This document shows, one piece after another, positions 50,520 to 60,600 of a DNA stretch of 64,000 nt. A program made the translations under genes and the position numbers. Positions within the stretch are counted from its first letter, which is position 1, and each line of letters starts with the position of its first letter. The notes beneath the pieces are model-generated. The model did not search any database. It was not told where the DNA came from and saw nothing but the letters and a program-made list of their open reading frames with translations. Location of the stretch: assembly GCA_900545625.1 (NCBI GenBank), contig UQZS01000002.1, positions 25,644 through 89,643 on the forward strand, in the 5' to 3' direction. This stretch comes from an uncultured Oscillospiraceae bacterium (GTDB lineage Bacteria > Bacillota > Clostridia > Oscillospirales > Acutalibacteraceae).

Positions 50520-52160
50520 ATGCAGTATTCGGAGCGCTATAACGAATGGCTTTTGTTTGATGACGAAACCAAACAGGAGCTTTTAAAGATCACGGATGAA
50601 AAGGAATTAGAGGATCGTTTCTATAAAGATTTGGAATTCGGCACCGGTGGTTTGCGCGGCATTATGGGCGCAGGGCCGAACCGCATGAATTCCTATACGG
50701 TCGCAAAGGCGACGCTTGGGCTGGCTGTTTATCTGCTTGCGCATTTTGACGGGGAAAAGCACGTTGCCATCGCCTATGATTCAAGGCGAAATTCACGTGT
50801 GTTTGCCGAATGTGCGGCGCAGGTGCTGGCCGCTAAGGGCATCACGGTGCATCTGTTCCGCGAGATCACGCCGACACCCGTATTGTCTTTTGCCGTTCGG
50901 TATCTGCACTGCTGCGCAGGGATTGTGATCACGGCAAGCCACAACCCCAAGGAATATAACGGCTACAAGGTCTATGACGAGCACGGCTGCCAGCTTGTAC
51001 CCGCCCTTGCAAACGAGGTCATAGCCTGTGTCAATGCGGTTAAAGACCTTCGAGCAGTGCCGCGTCTGGACTTTGAAGTCGCGAAATCCAGCGGGCTTGT
51101 GCGCTTCATCAGCCCCGAGGTGCTCGACGCCTTTTTGGACGCCGTAAAAACACAGTCGCTCTATACGGAAAGCCATGACATCAAGGTGGTCTATACACCG
51201 CTGCACGGTACAGGGAATATCCCCGTGCGGCGCATCCTCGCGGATTATGATGTTTCCGTCGTGCCTGAGCAGGAAATGCCGGACGGCGACTTTTCCACCG
51301 TGCGTTCTCCGAACCCGGAAGAGCGCGACGCACTGACCCTCGCGCTCGAACAGGCGCGTAAAGAACAGGCGGATCTGGTGCTCGGCACAGATCCCGACTG
51401 TGACCGCGTGGGCATCGCGGTACGCCACGACGGCGACTATGTGCAGCTCACGGGCAACCAGGTCGGCGCACTGCTTGCCGATTTTATTCTGCGCTTTAAG
51501 AAGGACACCCTGCGTCCGGGCGCGGCACTTGTGAAAACCATTGTGACCAACGACCTCGGCGCAAATATCGGCCGCAAATACGGTCTGGAGATCGTGGAAA
51601 CGCTTACGGGATTTAAATATATCGGCGATCAGATCACGAAGTTTGAACAAAGCAGCGATCGTTATTTTGTTTTTGGTTATGAGGAAAGCTACGGGTATCT
51701 TGCGGGCACGCATGCACGCGATAAAGATGCCGTTGTCGCCTCCATGCTCATATGCGAAATGACGTCTTATCATAAAGTGAACGGCAGAACGCTGGTAGAC
51801 GCGCTGGAGGCGCTTTACGCCGAATACGGCTATTATTTAGACGCGCTGGATTCCGTAACGCTCAAGGGTAAAGACGGCGCGAGCCGCATTCGTTCGATCA
51901 TGCAGGCGTTCCGTGAAGCAGGGGCGGCTGCCTTTGATGGGGTGCGCGAAGTTTTGGATTATTCGGTCGGCATCGGCGAGCTTCCGAAAGAAAACGTTCT
52001 GAAATACCTGTTTGAGGACGAAAGCTGGCTTGCGATCCGCCCGTCGGGCACGGAACCGAAGCTGAAAATATATTATTCCGTTCGCGGGACAGACAAAGCG
52101 GCGGCGCAAGCGGGTTTGGACACTTTGCGTGCTGCAATTCGTGAGGCGATAGGGGAATGA
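50520..52160 (+). CDS. Alpha-phosphoglucomutase / phosphosugar mutase
   Basis: 546 residues from the ATG at 50520 (GCGAGGTG upstream). All four family loops are seen: the phosphoserine TASHNPKEYNGYKVY near 145, the Mg-binding GTDPDCDRVGIAV near 290, the sugar-binding GYEESYGYLAG near 385, and RPSGTEPKLKIYY near 505. The length and the EFGTGGLRGIMGAGPNRMN start match PgcA-type phosphoglucomutases that interconvert glucose 1- and 6-phosphate. Its stop overlaps the NifU-like gene start by 4 nt. Confidence 0.94.
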   Translation: MQYSERYNEWLLFDDETKQELLKITDEKELEDRFYKDLEFGTGGLRGIMGAGPNRMNSYTVAKATLGLAVYLLAHFDGEKHVAIAYDSRRNSRVFAECAAQVLAAKGITVHLFREITPTPVLSFAVRYLHCCAGIVITASHNPKEYNGYKVYDEHGCQLVPALANEVIACVNAVKDLRAVPRLDFEVAKSSGLVRFISPEVLDAFLDAVKTQSLYTESHDIKVVYTPLHGTGNIPVRRILADYDVSVVPEQEMPDGDFSTVRSPNPEERDALTLALEQARKEQADLVLGTDPDCDRVGIAVRHDGDYVQLTGNQVGALLADFILRFKKDTLRPGAALVKTIVTNDLGANIGRKYGLEIVETLTGFKYIGDQITKFEQSSDRYFVFGYEESYGYLAGTHARDKDAVVASMLICEMTSYHKVNGRTLVDALEALYAEYGYYLDALDSVTLKGKDGASRIRSIMQAFREAGAAAFDGVREVLDYSVGIGELPKENVLKYLFEDESWLAIRPSGTEPKLKIYYSVRGTDKAAAQAGLDTLRAAIREAIGE

Positions 52161-52396
52161 GTATAGAACAATATATCGAAACCGTTATTCGCCCAAAGAT
52201 CCAAGGGGACGGCGGCGAGGTGCGCTTTGCGGAACGCCGCGGCGACGAACTGACGCTCGTGTTTCAGGGCGAGTGCTCCAAATGTCTGATCTTGGACCGC
52301 TGTGTGCATTGGATCGAGGCGGAGATCCAAAAGGATCTCGGGGAACGGGTATCCGTGCGCGCGATTCGTAAAAAGCCGTTTTTCTGGGACACGTAA
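52157..52396 (+). CDS. Small NifU-like domain protein
   Basis: 79 residues. IRPKIQGDGGEVRFAERRGD resembles the start of the NifU C-terminal (scaffold) domain. The cysteine motif reads GECSKCLILDRC, so the C-x2-C pair is kept but the following CPSS-type sequence of NifU is replaced. It may carry an iron-sulfur cluster. It overlaps the mutase gene and precedes a GH38 gene by 10 nt, an odd setting for a cluster scaffold; the overlap suggests joint translation. Function is not clear. Confidence 0.7.
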   Translation: MSIEQYIETVIRPKIQGDGGEVRFAERRGDELTLVFQGECSKCLILDRCVHWIEAEIQKDLGERVSVRAIRKKPFFWDT

Positions 52397-52406
52397 GGAG
52401 GTAGCT

Positions 52407-55352
52407 ATGGCACATATACAAGTCGTCCGCCGCAGTATGCGTCCCGAGGAGTGGACAAGGCTTCGTTTCGGCTGGCTGAAACGACATATTTATAAAAAGA
52501 AATATGAGATCAAAACACTTCAGATCCGCGAGGCGCGGCAGATCTCGGAGATGGAATTTGAATATTATTCCGACGATTACGCTCCGCTTTGCAAGGGGGA
52601 CATGTATTTTACCCCCGACGGCACGGCGTTTATCCGCGGGGACGTTGTCATCCCCGATGATTATCGCGGTGAAGAACTTTGGTTGACGCTTAAAACCGCA
52701 GCAGAGATCATTGTCAAAGTCAACGGCAAATATATTGGCGGCGTAGACCCGAACCGCGAGCGCATTTTGCTTACGCCCTATCTTGCGCCGAACACGGAAA
52801 AGCTGCATTTTGAGATGCAGGGGTATAACCGTTCCAAGCCCGACGACGAGCGCAATCCGGAATCGCTTTCCGTGCGCGGTTGTCGTCAGATTTTTGAGGG
52901 CGCATATCTTGCCGTGGTCGATCATGCCGTGCAGGATCTCGTCTACGATTTGGAGCTGTTTTTAAACATCGCGGACTGCGATTTGTTTTCGGAAGATTAC
53001 CGTGCCTTTCTCAACCGCGAGCTGAACAACGCCCTCAATTTCATCGATTTTGAGGACGACACGCTGCCCGGGCTTGCGGATGCGAAACGGTATGTGGACG
53101 AGTTCATCTACGCAAACGATGACTATAAGGGCAGCGGCGACGTGGCGCTGCTGGCGCACTCGCATCTGGATATTGCCTACTATTGGCGGCGCATCCATGC
53201 CGTGCAGAAAAATTTGCGCACGGTGCTTATCCAACTGCGTTTGATGGACCGTTATCCGGAGTTCAAGTATACGCACACACAGGCGTTTACCTATGAAACG
53301 CTGGAAAAATATTATCCCGAAGTGTTTGAAGAACTCAAAGCACGCATTGCCGAAGGGCGGTTTGAGCCTGTAGGTGCAATGTACGTAGAGCCTGACTGCA
53401 ATATTCCCGCAGCGGAAAGCCTTATTCGCCAGTGTCTGTACGGACAAAACTATTTCCGCGAAAAATTCGGGAAAACGGTAAACAACTGCTGGCTGCCGGA
53501 CGTATTCGGCAACAGCTGGATCTTGCCGCAGATCCTCAAGAAAAGCGGTGTGGACTATTTTGTCTCTAACAAAATGTCCACGTGGAACGATACAAACCGT
53601 TTTCCGCACAACAACTTTATCTGGCGCGGGATAGACGGCAGCGAGGTTTATGCCTGCGTGCCGCCGACGCACTTCATCACGTGGAACATGCCTTCTCAGA
53701 TCCAGGAGAATTGGGAAGCGTATCAGGACAAAAACACGGGCGGACAGACGCTTTCCATGTTCGGCTACGGCGACGGCGGCAGCGGTTGTACGGAGGAAAT
53801 GCTGGAGCTTATGCGCCGCTTTGAAAAAGTCTCCGTGATGCCGAAAACCGAGCATGTGGGTGCGCAGGAATTTTTGGAAAAGAATTTAAAGGGTAACCGT
53901 AAACTCGCCAAATGGGACGGCGAGTTGTATCTGGAAATGCACCGGGGCACATTCACAACGAAAGCGGAGATCAAAAAAGCGAACCGCCGGTTGGAGTATA
54001 AGCTTCGTGAAGCGGAAATCATATCTACTTTGCGCGCGCTCGGCGGCGAGCCGTACCCGGCTGAGGCGTTGAGGGACTGCTGGAAGAAATTGCTGATCAA
54101 TCAGTTCCACGACATTCTGCCCGGCAGCCATATCACGCCTGTTTATCGCGATACCATGGCGGATTATGCAGAGATCGACGAAAAACTCGATGCGATCATT
54201 GGTTGTGGTGATCAGTATTTCAATTCCCTGAACTTCCCGCGGACACAACTGACCTTTATCGAAAATAAAAACGGCGACAGCACGCGGTACGGCAAAAAAG
54301 GGTATTGGTGTCTCCCGAACCTTCCCGCGCTCGGGCACGGCGAGATCCGCCGCAGCGTCGGTACGGCGGAGGAATGGTGCTTTGTCGGCGAACGGGTAGA
54401 AACACCGTTTTACGTTGTCGATTTCGCTGAAGACGGTAGCATTCGCAGTCTGTATGATAAGGATCTGTCACGCGAGTGGACAGACGGTGCGTTCAACGAA
54501 CTTTGCGTGTATGAGGATAAGCCCGGCGTGTATGACGCATGGGACATCCTACCGAATTACAAGGACCGGCGCGTAGCGGTCGAGGTCGCAGTGCCGCTGC
54601 ACCTGACCGAAAAGAACGACGAGGTCGCCGTATTTGAAACGGAGCTAAAAATCGGGCAAAGCTCCTGGAAACGGCTGATCCGCTTGTTCCGCCTTTCCCG
54701 CGGCATCGAAGTGGAAAATGTCGTGGACTGGCGGGAAAAGCACAGGCTTGCAAAGGCGGAGTTTTCCTGCAATGTACTTGCGCGGGAAGCCATTTGCGAC
54801 ATTGGCGCAGGCTTTATCCGCCGCGAGACGCACAAGAATACAAGCTGGCAGCAGGCGCGTTTTGAGGTCTGTCACCACAAATGGTGCGACCTTGCCGAAA
54901 CGGACGGCGGTATTGCGATCTTGAACGATTGCAAATACGGCGTTGGCTTTGATGAAAATAAAATTTCGCTAAGCCTTTTGCGCGCGACGATCCGCCCCGA
55001 TCCGACAAGTGACATGGGTATGCATCGTTTCTGCTACATGATCCTGCCGCATGCTGGGAATGCGGTGTCGGCACATATCAACCGCATTGCGCTTGAATAC
55101 AACATCCCGATCGTGAAAGCCGACGTATCATGCCAGAACACCTTCCCCGGGCTGTTTTTGCAGGCAATGAAGCTTTCTGAGAACGGCAAAATGGTGGTCG
55201 TCCGCCTGACCGAGACCGAGGGGCACCGCGGTATGCTGCGCTTGCCGAAAAAGGTTCGTGTTTTGAATATACTGGAGGATGAAGAAGGCGAGTCCGATTG
55301 CATCGCATATAAACCCTTTGAGATCTTGACGATCGGCATCCCGCTGGAATAA
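52407..55352 (+). CDS. GH38 alpha-mannosidase
   Basis: 981 residues from the ATG at 52407, with AAGGAGG upstream. The catalytic barrel contains LAHSHLDIAYYW (zinc His and Asp), the FKYTHTQAFTYETLEKYYPE helix and GAMYVEPDCNIPAAESLIRQ, then WLPDVFGNSWILPQIL with the nucleophile region. A beta-sandwich follows from about 590. No signal peptide, so it likely trims mannose from imported N-glycan fragments in the cytoplasm. It forms an operon with the mutase and NifU-like genes and ends at a terminator. Confidence 0.93.
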   Translation: MAHIQVVRRSMRPEEWTRLRFGWLKRHIYKKKYEIKTLQIREARQISEMEFEYYSDDYAPLCKGDMYFTPDGTAFIRGDVVIPDDYRGEELWLTLKTAAEIIVKVNGKYIGGVDPNRERILLTPYLAPNTEKLHFEMQGYNRSKPDDERNPESLSVRGCRQIFEGAYLAVVDHAVQDLVYDLELFLNIADCDLFSEDYRAFLNRELNNALNFIDFEDDTLPGLADAKRYVDEFIYANDDYKGSGDVALLAHSHLDIAYYWRRIHAVQKNLRTVLIQLRLMDRYPEFKYTHTQAFTYETLEKYYPEVFEELKARIAEGRFEPVGAMYVEPDCNIPAAESLIRQCLYGQNYFREKFGKTVNNCWLPDVFGNSWILPQILKKSGVDYFVSNKMSTWNDTNRFPHNNFIWRGIDGSEVYACVPPTHFITWNMPSQIQENWEAYQDKNTGGQTLSMFGYGDGGSGCTEEMLELMRRFEKVSVMPKTEHVGAQEFLEKNLKGNRKLAKWDGELYLEMHRGTFTTKAEIKKANRRLEYKLREAEIISTLRALGGEPYPAEALRDCWKKLLINQFHDILPGSHITPVYRDTMADYAEIDEKLDAIIGCGDQYFNSLNFPRTQLTFIENKNGDSTRYGKKGYWCLPNLPALGHGEIRRSVGTAEEWCFVGERVETPFYVVDFAEDGSIRSLYDKDLSREWTDGAFNELCVYEDKPGVYDAWDILPNYKDRRVAVEVAVPLHLTEKNDEVAVFETELKIGQSSWKRLIRLFRLSRGIEVENVVDWREKHRLAKAEFSCNVLAREAICDIGAGFIRRETHKNTSWQQARFEVCHHKWCDLAETDGGIAILNDCKYGVGFDENKISLSLLRATIRPDPTSDMGMHRFCYMILPHAGNAVSAHINRIALEYNIPIVKADVSCQNTFPGLFLQAMKLSENGKMVVVRLTETEGHRGMLRLPKKVRVLNILEDEEGESDCIAYKPFEILTIGIPLE

Positions 55353-55361
55353 GCATATAAG

Positions 55362-55397
55362 AAAACCGCGGAAAGCCTGTGCTTTCCGCGGTTTTTA
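55362..55397. terminator. Terminator after the GH38 gene
   Basis: A perfect 15-bp stem, AAAACCGCGGAAAGC (55362-55376) with its complement at 55381-55395, around CTGT; A and T runs on both sides let it serve the convergent gene as well. Confidence 0.88.
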
Positions 55398-55412
55398 GCT
55401 TGATCTGCAAAA

Positions 55413-56093
55413 TTATAAAATATAGACGCCGGAATCCAGCTGGACAATCTCCTTGCCGCAGGTACGCACATAGCGGCGAACGGGTTCGTCAAATGTACGG
55501 AAATCACGTACGGAATAATCTTTCAAATTGACCGTGCGGATTTTGTATGAGCCTGCATTACAGACAAACAATTCATTTCCGTACTTGGAAAGGGAAACCG
55601 GCCGGCTGAATGCTGCGGAATTTTCACCGCCGATGCGCATATAAAACTTTTTGTGTGCAACGGAATAACTGATGATCGCATTCTGGTCGGGCACAGTGCA
55701 CCAGATCTGGTTCCCATCGGAGGCGACATCCTGTACGGGACAGTCATGGTAGAGCAGATCGCCTGCCCAAATGGGCTTCCCTTCATAATCGAAAACGCCG
55801 GTCTCGCCCGTGGGGTAGACGATCACTGTCCCGTTCCCGGAAAAGCTGTCCGCATCACAGTTGAGATAATCACCGACCTCATCGACAATGCGTTGGTAGC
55901 CGTTTCCAAACTTGTTGAGCATGTACACACTTCTGGTCACGGGCGCATTACGCATCTTTTCCATATCAAAGCCGTAAAATGTAACTTTGCATTTATCATC
56001 CGGTAAAATTTCTTTTCTTGGGAACAGGATCCCGCAGGAAAAAGGAATAAGGTCAATAATTTCGATTTTTTCAAAGTCAAGGATTTTCTTCAT
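55413..56093 (-). CDS. Hypothetical protein, possibly beta-propeller-like
   Basis: 226 residues from ATG 56093 (GGTGAG just upstream; a GTG three codons earlier is possible). No signal peptide or membrane span. Repeating short strand patterns such as GNGTVIVYPTGETGVFDYEG, DVASDGNQIWCTVPDQNAI and LSKYGNELFVCNAGSYKIRT resemble blades of an NHL or six-bladed propeller, though only three to four are evident. It is monocistronic with a good promoter. I do not recognise a family. Confidence 0.55.
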   Translation of the reverse strand: MKKILDFEKIEIIDLIPFSCGILFPRKEILPDDKCKVTFYGFDMEKMRNAPVTRSVYMLNKFGNGYQRIVDEVGDYLNCDADSFSGNGTVIVYPTGETGVFDYEGKPIWAGDLLYHDCPVQDVASDGNQIWCTVPDQNAIISYSVAHKKFYMRIGGENSAAFSRPVSLSKYGNELFVCNAGSYKIRTVNLKDYSVRDFRTFDEPVRRYVRTCGKEIVQLDSGVYIL

Positions 56094-56144
56094 GTTTCTC
56101 ACCGAATATATATAAAAAGCAGAAAATTTAAGTATTTCTTATTT

Positions 56145-56173
56145 ATTCTACTAAATTTTTTATATTCGGTCAA
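56145..56173 (-). promoter_or_regulatory. Promoter of the hypothetical gene
   Basis: Minus strand TTGACC (56168-56173), 17 bp, TAGAAT (56145-56150). Confidence 0.65.
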
Positions 56174-56183
56174 CCGTTTGCAG

Positions 56184-56378
56184 TTATTTTTGCAAAGTTT
56201 TAGAAATTTTCAGGCTTTTTTGCAGTTGTCGGATGCATCGGCACTCTGTATCATCACAGGTATCCCTGTGTTTGCAGCAGATGGCATAAGTGCCGTCCTC
56301 ATAATGGTGTTCCTCCAAAAGTACGTTTTGATTTTTGGATACACAAAACTGCTCGTACGTTACGATCGCTTTTCGCAT
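56184..56378 (-). CDS. Small cysteine-rich hypothetical protein
   Basis: 64 residues from ATG 56378, preceded by a strong GGAGG with 6-nt spacing, the main reason for accepting so short a frame. It reads MRKAIVTYEQFCVSKNQNV, then a cluster CCKHRDTCDDTECRC, and a basic Lys-rich tail. Five cysteines with two histidines within 35 residues suggest a small zinc-binding fold or a DNA/RNA-binding knuckle. It is not recognised. It has no close partner on its strand. Confidence 0.5.
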   Translation of the reverse strand: MRKAIVTYEQFCVSKNQNVLLEEHHYEDGTYAICCKHRDTCDDTECRCIRQLQKSLKISKTLQK

Positions 56379-56497
56379 AAGATCCCTCCGCAAATTTGTC
56401 TCATTTAAGTATATTCCTTAAAAAAAGAAATAAACAATCGGAATAAATCATTTTTCGCCTTTCATAAAATGTACAAAACACACGGGAGACGATTGAA

Positions 56498-56758
56498 TTG
56501 ACAGGATGGATCTATGTCGCGCTGGGACTCTGCGGCGCATGTGTTTTGATCGCTATGATACGCAGCGGGCGGTTTGTTTCTGCACTGTTATTGACCATCG
56601 TGCAGGGCGCAGCGGCATTTTTTGCTGCAAACTTTGTCGGAGAATTTTTCGGCGTTTCACTCCCGTTAAATCTGCCGAGTCTGGCCGTTGCCGCGCTCGG
56701 CGGTACGCCGGGCGTGATCCTGCTGCTGCTCGTGCAAACGATCTGCCGGCTGCCGTAG
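56498..56758 (+). CDS. bofA: BofA family regulator of pro-SigK processing
   Basis: 86 residues from TTG at 56498 (GGGAG 9 nt upstream). Two to three membrane spans; the end FVGEFFGVSLPLNLPSLAVA and LGGTPGVILLLLVQ is the BofA signature. In Bacillus BofA holds SpoIVFB inactive in the outer forespore membrane until the SigK checkpoint is passed. Monocistronic, convergent with a cell-wall amidase gene across a shared terminator. Confidence 0.85.
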   Translation: MTGWIYVALGLCGACVLIAMIRSGRFVSALLLTIVQGAAAFFAANFVGEFFGVSLPLNLPSLAVAALGGTPGVILLLLVQTICRLP

Positions 56759-56773
56759 CTTAATCTTGGATAA

Positions 56774-56811
56774 AAACAGACGCTGTGAGGGTTTCCTCAC
56801 AGCGTCTGTTT
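56774..56811. terminator. Bidirectional terminator between bofA and the amidase gene
   Basis: AAACAGACGCTGTGAGG (56774-56790) pairs perfectly with its complement at 56795-56811 around GTTT. Confidence 0.88.
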
Positions 56812-56821
56812 ACATTTGCTT

Positions 56822-57523
56822 TTATTCTTCAGAAGGCAAAACGCCGGACTGCATATCCGTCAGCGTCTCGCAGATGCCAAGCGCGATTGCCTGCGCGTAC
56901 GCGTCTAAATTCTCATCAAACAAAGCGTTGTCCTCGTCGCTGGTCACAAACCCAGCTTCCACAAGGCAGCTGGGCATTTTTGTGTGGGCGTTTACATAAT
57001 AGTTGCCGTCGGGATTGTGGACATATCCCGTTTTTACACCGCGGTTTTCGGAAATGCCGACGCCTTCCATTTGAAACAAAATGTTTTCCGCCAGCGCCCA
57101 ATCGATTTTGCCCGGCGTATTCTGAACCCAGATCTCCACGCCTTTTCCGCTTTCGGCGCTGTTTCGGTGCAGGGCTACGAACAGCGTACAGTTGCGGCGG
57201 TTGGCATAGTCGCATCGTTCCTGAAGCGAAAGAAAGGTGTCGTCCGAACGAGTCATATATACTTTAACGCCTTTTTCCTCTAAGGCATCCCGTACAAGCA
57301 GAGCAAGGCGCAGGTTGTCGTCTTTTTCGCAGCGTTCGCCGTTTACGGCGCCGACATCGTGCGCGCCGTGCCCAGCGTCAAGACAAACGGATATTTCCTC
57401 TTTCTGTGATTGCCAATATACCGCTGTGACACAGAACAGCACAAGCACTGCCGAAAAACAACCGATAAGCAGCAGCCACAGTATTCTTTTTGACTTTATT
57501 TTCAACCGTTTTCGCATCCGCAT
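56822..57523 (-). CDS. N-acetylmuramoyl-L-alanine amidase (Amidase_3)
   Basis: 233 residues from ATG 57523 (another in-frame ATG at 57517); the open frame to 57625 precedes the promoter. A basic start and one membrane span (about 15-35) anchor it outside. The catalytic domain begins VCLDAGHGAHDVGAVNGERC with the zinc His and ends with VEAGFVTSDEDNALF, holding the catalytic Glu. FVALHRNSAES gives another zinc His; many family members have HxN here as well. It cuts between MurNAc and the stem peptide; related CwlD proteins shape the spore cortex. The ribosome binding site is weak. Confidence 0.88.
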   Translation of the reverse strand: MRMRKRLKIKSKRILWLLLIGCFSAVLVLFCVTAVYWQSQKEEISVCLDAGHGAHDVGAVNGERCEKDDNLRLALLVRDALEEKGVKVYMTRSDDTFLSLQERCDYANRRNCTLFVALHRNSAESGKGVEIWVQNTPGKIDWALAENILFQMEGVGISENRGVKTGYVHNPDGNYYVNAHTKMPSCLVEAGFVTSDEDNALFDENLDAYAQAIALGICETLTDMQSGVLPSEE

Positions 57524-57533
57524 CACCGCGTTC

Positions 57534-57562
57534 AATATAGCACAAATCCGTACCGTTTGCAA
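57534..57562 (-). promoter_or_regulatory. Promoter of the amidase gene
   Basis: Minus strand TTGCAA (57557-57562), 17 bp, TATATT (57534-57539). Transcription would start within a few bases of the ATG at 57523. Confidence 0.55.
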
Positions 57563-57618
57563 TGTCTTGCCGATGCAATAGTATGTACGCTTTTTTGGAC
57601 TTATGCTGTTGTGCGCGG

Positions 57619-57647
57619 TTGTCAAACGTGTAGCCCTGTGGTAAAAT
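57619..57647 (+). promoter_or_regulatory. Promoter of addBA
   Basis: TTGTCA (57619-57624), 17 bp, TAAAAT (57642-57647), about 20 nt before the ATG at 57670. Confidence 0.65.
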
Positions 57648-57669
57648 ATTTCGGAAAGGAGGCGGGCTT

Positions 57670-60600
57670 ATGCTTCGCTTTTTACTTGGCAGAAACGGCA
57701 GCGGGAAAACCAAGTATGTTCGCGACACGCTGGCAGATCGGTTGCAGGCGGGGGAAAAGGGATTTATCCTGCTTGTTCCCGAGCAGTTTTCTTATGCGTC
57801 GGAACGCGCCATGCTCGCACGCGTGGGCGCAAAGCATATGCAGGAGCTTGAAATCCTCAGTTTTACCCGCCTTGCCGAAACCGTGCTGGAAAACGAGCCT
57901 TCTTCCGCAAAACCAGAGATAGACGACGGTATGCGTGCAGTGCTGATGCGTCTGGCGCTTGATGCGCTGGGTGAGCACACACGCATATACAGACGTTATG
58001 CAAAGCGGCCGAACCTTTTACACACACTCGTCGCGTTCGCCAAAGAGCTCAAGCAATGTGCTGTATCCGTCCCTGAGTTGCAGGCAGCGGGTGAGCACTT
58101 GGAAAACGGTGCACTGAAAGAAAAGGTTTCGGAGCTTTCCTTACTTGTGCAGATGTATGAAGCACTTTTGCACGAACGCTTTGACGATGACACGGACATG
58201 CTTACGAGACTGACGGATGCGATTTTGACCGGGTCGTATTTCTCGGATAAAACCGTATTTGTAGATGCATTTGCCGGTTTTACAAAACAGGAGCGTAACG
58301 TGCTTGAAGCGTTGATGCGCGTCTGCCGCAACGTATATATTACGCTCTGTCTGCCGAAGCCGGATGACGGAGAAGAAATCAACGCTTGTGTTTTTGACAA
58401 TATCGAGCGAGAAATGCAAATGCTCAAAGCGGCAGCCGCGCGGCAATCCGTACAGGTGGCAAAGCCAATTTGGTTTTCCGCTGCAAAGGACAGTAAACCG
58501 GCGGCCCTTTTGCATTTGGAATACAATCTGTATTGTTGTACGAAAAAACCCTTTCCCGAAAAGATCGACTGTATTTCGCTTTGTGCCGCGCCAAACCGCG
58601 CACAGGAAAGCGATTATGTGGCGCGGCAGATCTGCGTGCTTTTGCGGGACTATGGTTTTCGCGCGCGTGATATTGCCGTGATCCAACGGCGAAAAGACAC
58701 GTATGACACGGCGCTTCGCGCTGCATTTCGTAAGTATGGTGTGCCGTACTTTGAAGATCGTCGCCAGCCGGTCGCTGCGCAGCCTTTGATGCAGTTTACC
58801 GACTGTTTGCTTGGCATGACCGCAAAGGGGATCTCCACAGAAGCGCTGCTTCGCTATTTGAAAACGGGGCTTTGCGGGCTGACCGCTGAGGAAATCGCCG
58901 CTTTGGAAAGCTATACGGTGCTGTGGAGCATTGAACGTGCACAATGGAGAACCGATTTCACGGAGAATCCGTCCGGTCTGGGTGTTGCCATGCAGGACGG
59001 CGACGCGGAGCGTCTGCAATATCTTAATGAATTGCGACAGCGTGCCGTTGTGCCCGTTCTGCATTTCAGGAAAGCCTTTGCCGAGGGCGACGGCGCCGCC
59101 AAAGCGCGGGCACTTTATGATTTTCTGATACGCATGGAAGTACCCGCTGCGCTTAAAAAACTCGCAAAAGAACTGTTGGATGCTGAATTTTACGAACTCG
59201 CAGAGCAGCAGAACACGGTTTGGGAATTGCTTATGCAAATGCTCGATTCGCTTGCTGCAGCTTGTGGGCCGGGGGAGATCACGCCAGCTCGATTTTATGA
59301 ATTGTTCCGTATTCTGCTGGACAGCGCCGATATCGGGCAGCTGCCGCAGGGTTTGGATACGGTGACTGTCGGTACGGCAGACCGTATCCGAATAGATGCG
59401 CCGCGCGTTGTATTCGTCATCGGCGCAAATGACGAGGTTTTCCCTGAAAACCCGCCGACCGACGGCGTTTTAAGTGACGCGGACAGAAAAACGCTGTCTG
59501 CCCTCGGTGTAGAACTTTCGGATACAGCGGAATATAAAACGGTGGACGAACGCAGCTTTGTGTACGATACGCTCACCCTCCCGCGCGAACGGCTGTACGT
59601 TTCGTGGTCGGTTGCTGATTTTCACGGCGGTTCTTTGCGACCGTCTTCACTCGTGCGGGAAATTCAGGATATTTTTCCTTCCATGTGTGTAAAGGATGAT
59701 GCACTGACCGCCCCGATCGATCGCGTGCAAAGCCCTGCCGCCGCTTTCGAGACCCTTGCAGAGGAATTCTTACAGCATGACACGCTTTCCGAAACGCTGC
59801 GCGCGTATTTCCGAGACGATCCTGCTTTTGCTGCCCGGCTTTCCGCGCTGGAGCGAACCGTTTCCGACAGGCAAGCTGCGTTTTCTGACCCAACGGTTTC
59901 CGAAAAGCTGTTCGGAAAGGATATGGTCATTTCCGCTTCGCGCGCGGAGACCTATTATAAATGTCCTTTCTCCTATTTCTGCAAATATGGTTTGAAACTC
60001 AAACCGCTGAAAAAGGCAGAACTTGACCCCGCGCAAAGCGGTACGGTCATCCACTATTGCCTTGAAAACGTGCTTTCCTGTTATGACAGGGACACGCTTG
60101 CCGCCATGTCTCCCGAACAACTGCGAGCGGCCGTGAAAGAAACTCTCTCCGAATACGCCGAAAGCCGACTCGGTGGGCTTGATGGGAAGGATGCGCGTTT
60201 TGCGCGCATGTTGGATCGTCTCACGGACACAGTAGCAGATGTTCTGCAGCGGCTTGTCTGTGAATTTGCGGTCAGCGATTTTGTGCCGGCCGCTTTTGAG
60301 CTTTCAATCGCTCCGGACGGTGAGATTGCGCCCTACCGCCTCCCGCTTGACAACGGCGGTTCGCTTCGCATTGTTGGCTCTGTAGACCGTGTGGATACCA
60401 TGAAAAAAAAGGGGAAGACGTATTTGCGTGTCGTTGACTACAAATCCGGCGGCAAGACCTTTGATCTTTCTGAGGTACTGTCGGGCTTAAATATGCAAAT
60501 GCTCATTTATTTGTATGCCATTCAGGAAAACGGGACGGAAAAATTTGGCGAGATCGTGCCGTCCGGCGTGCTGTACCTGCCTGCAAAATCCGTGGAGGAC

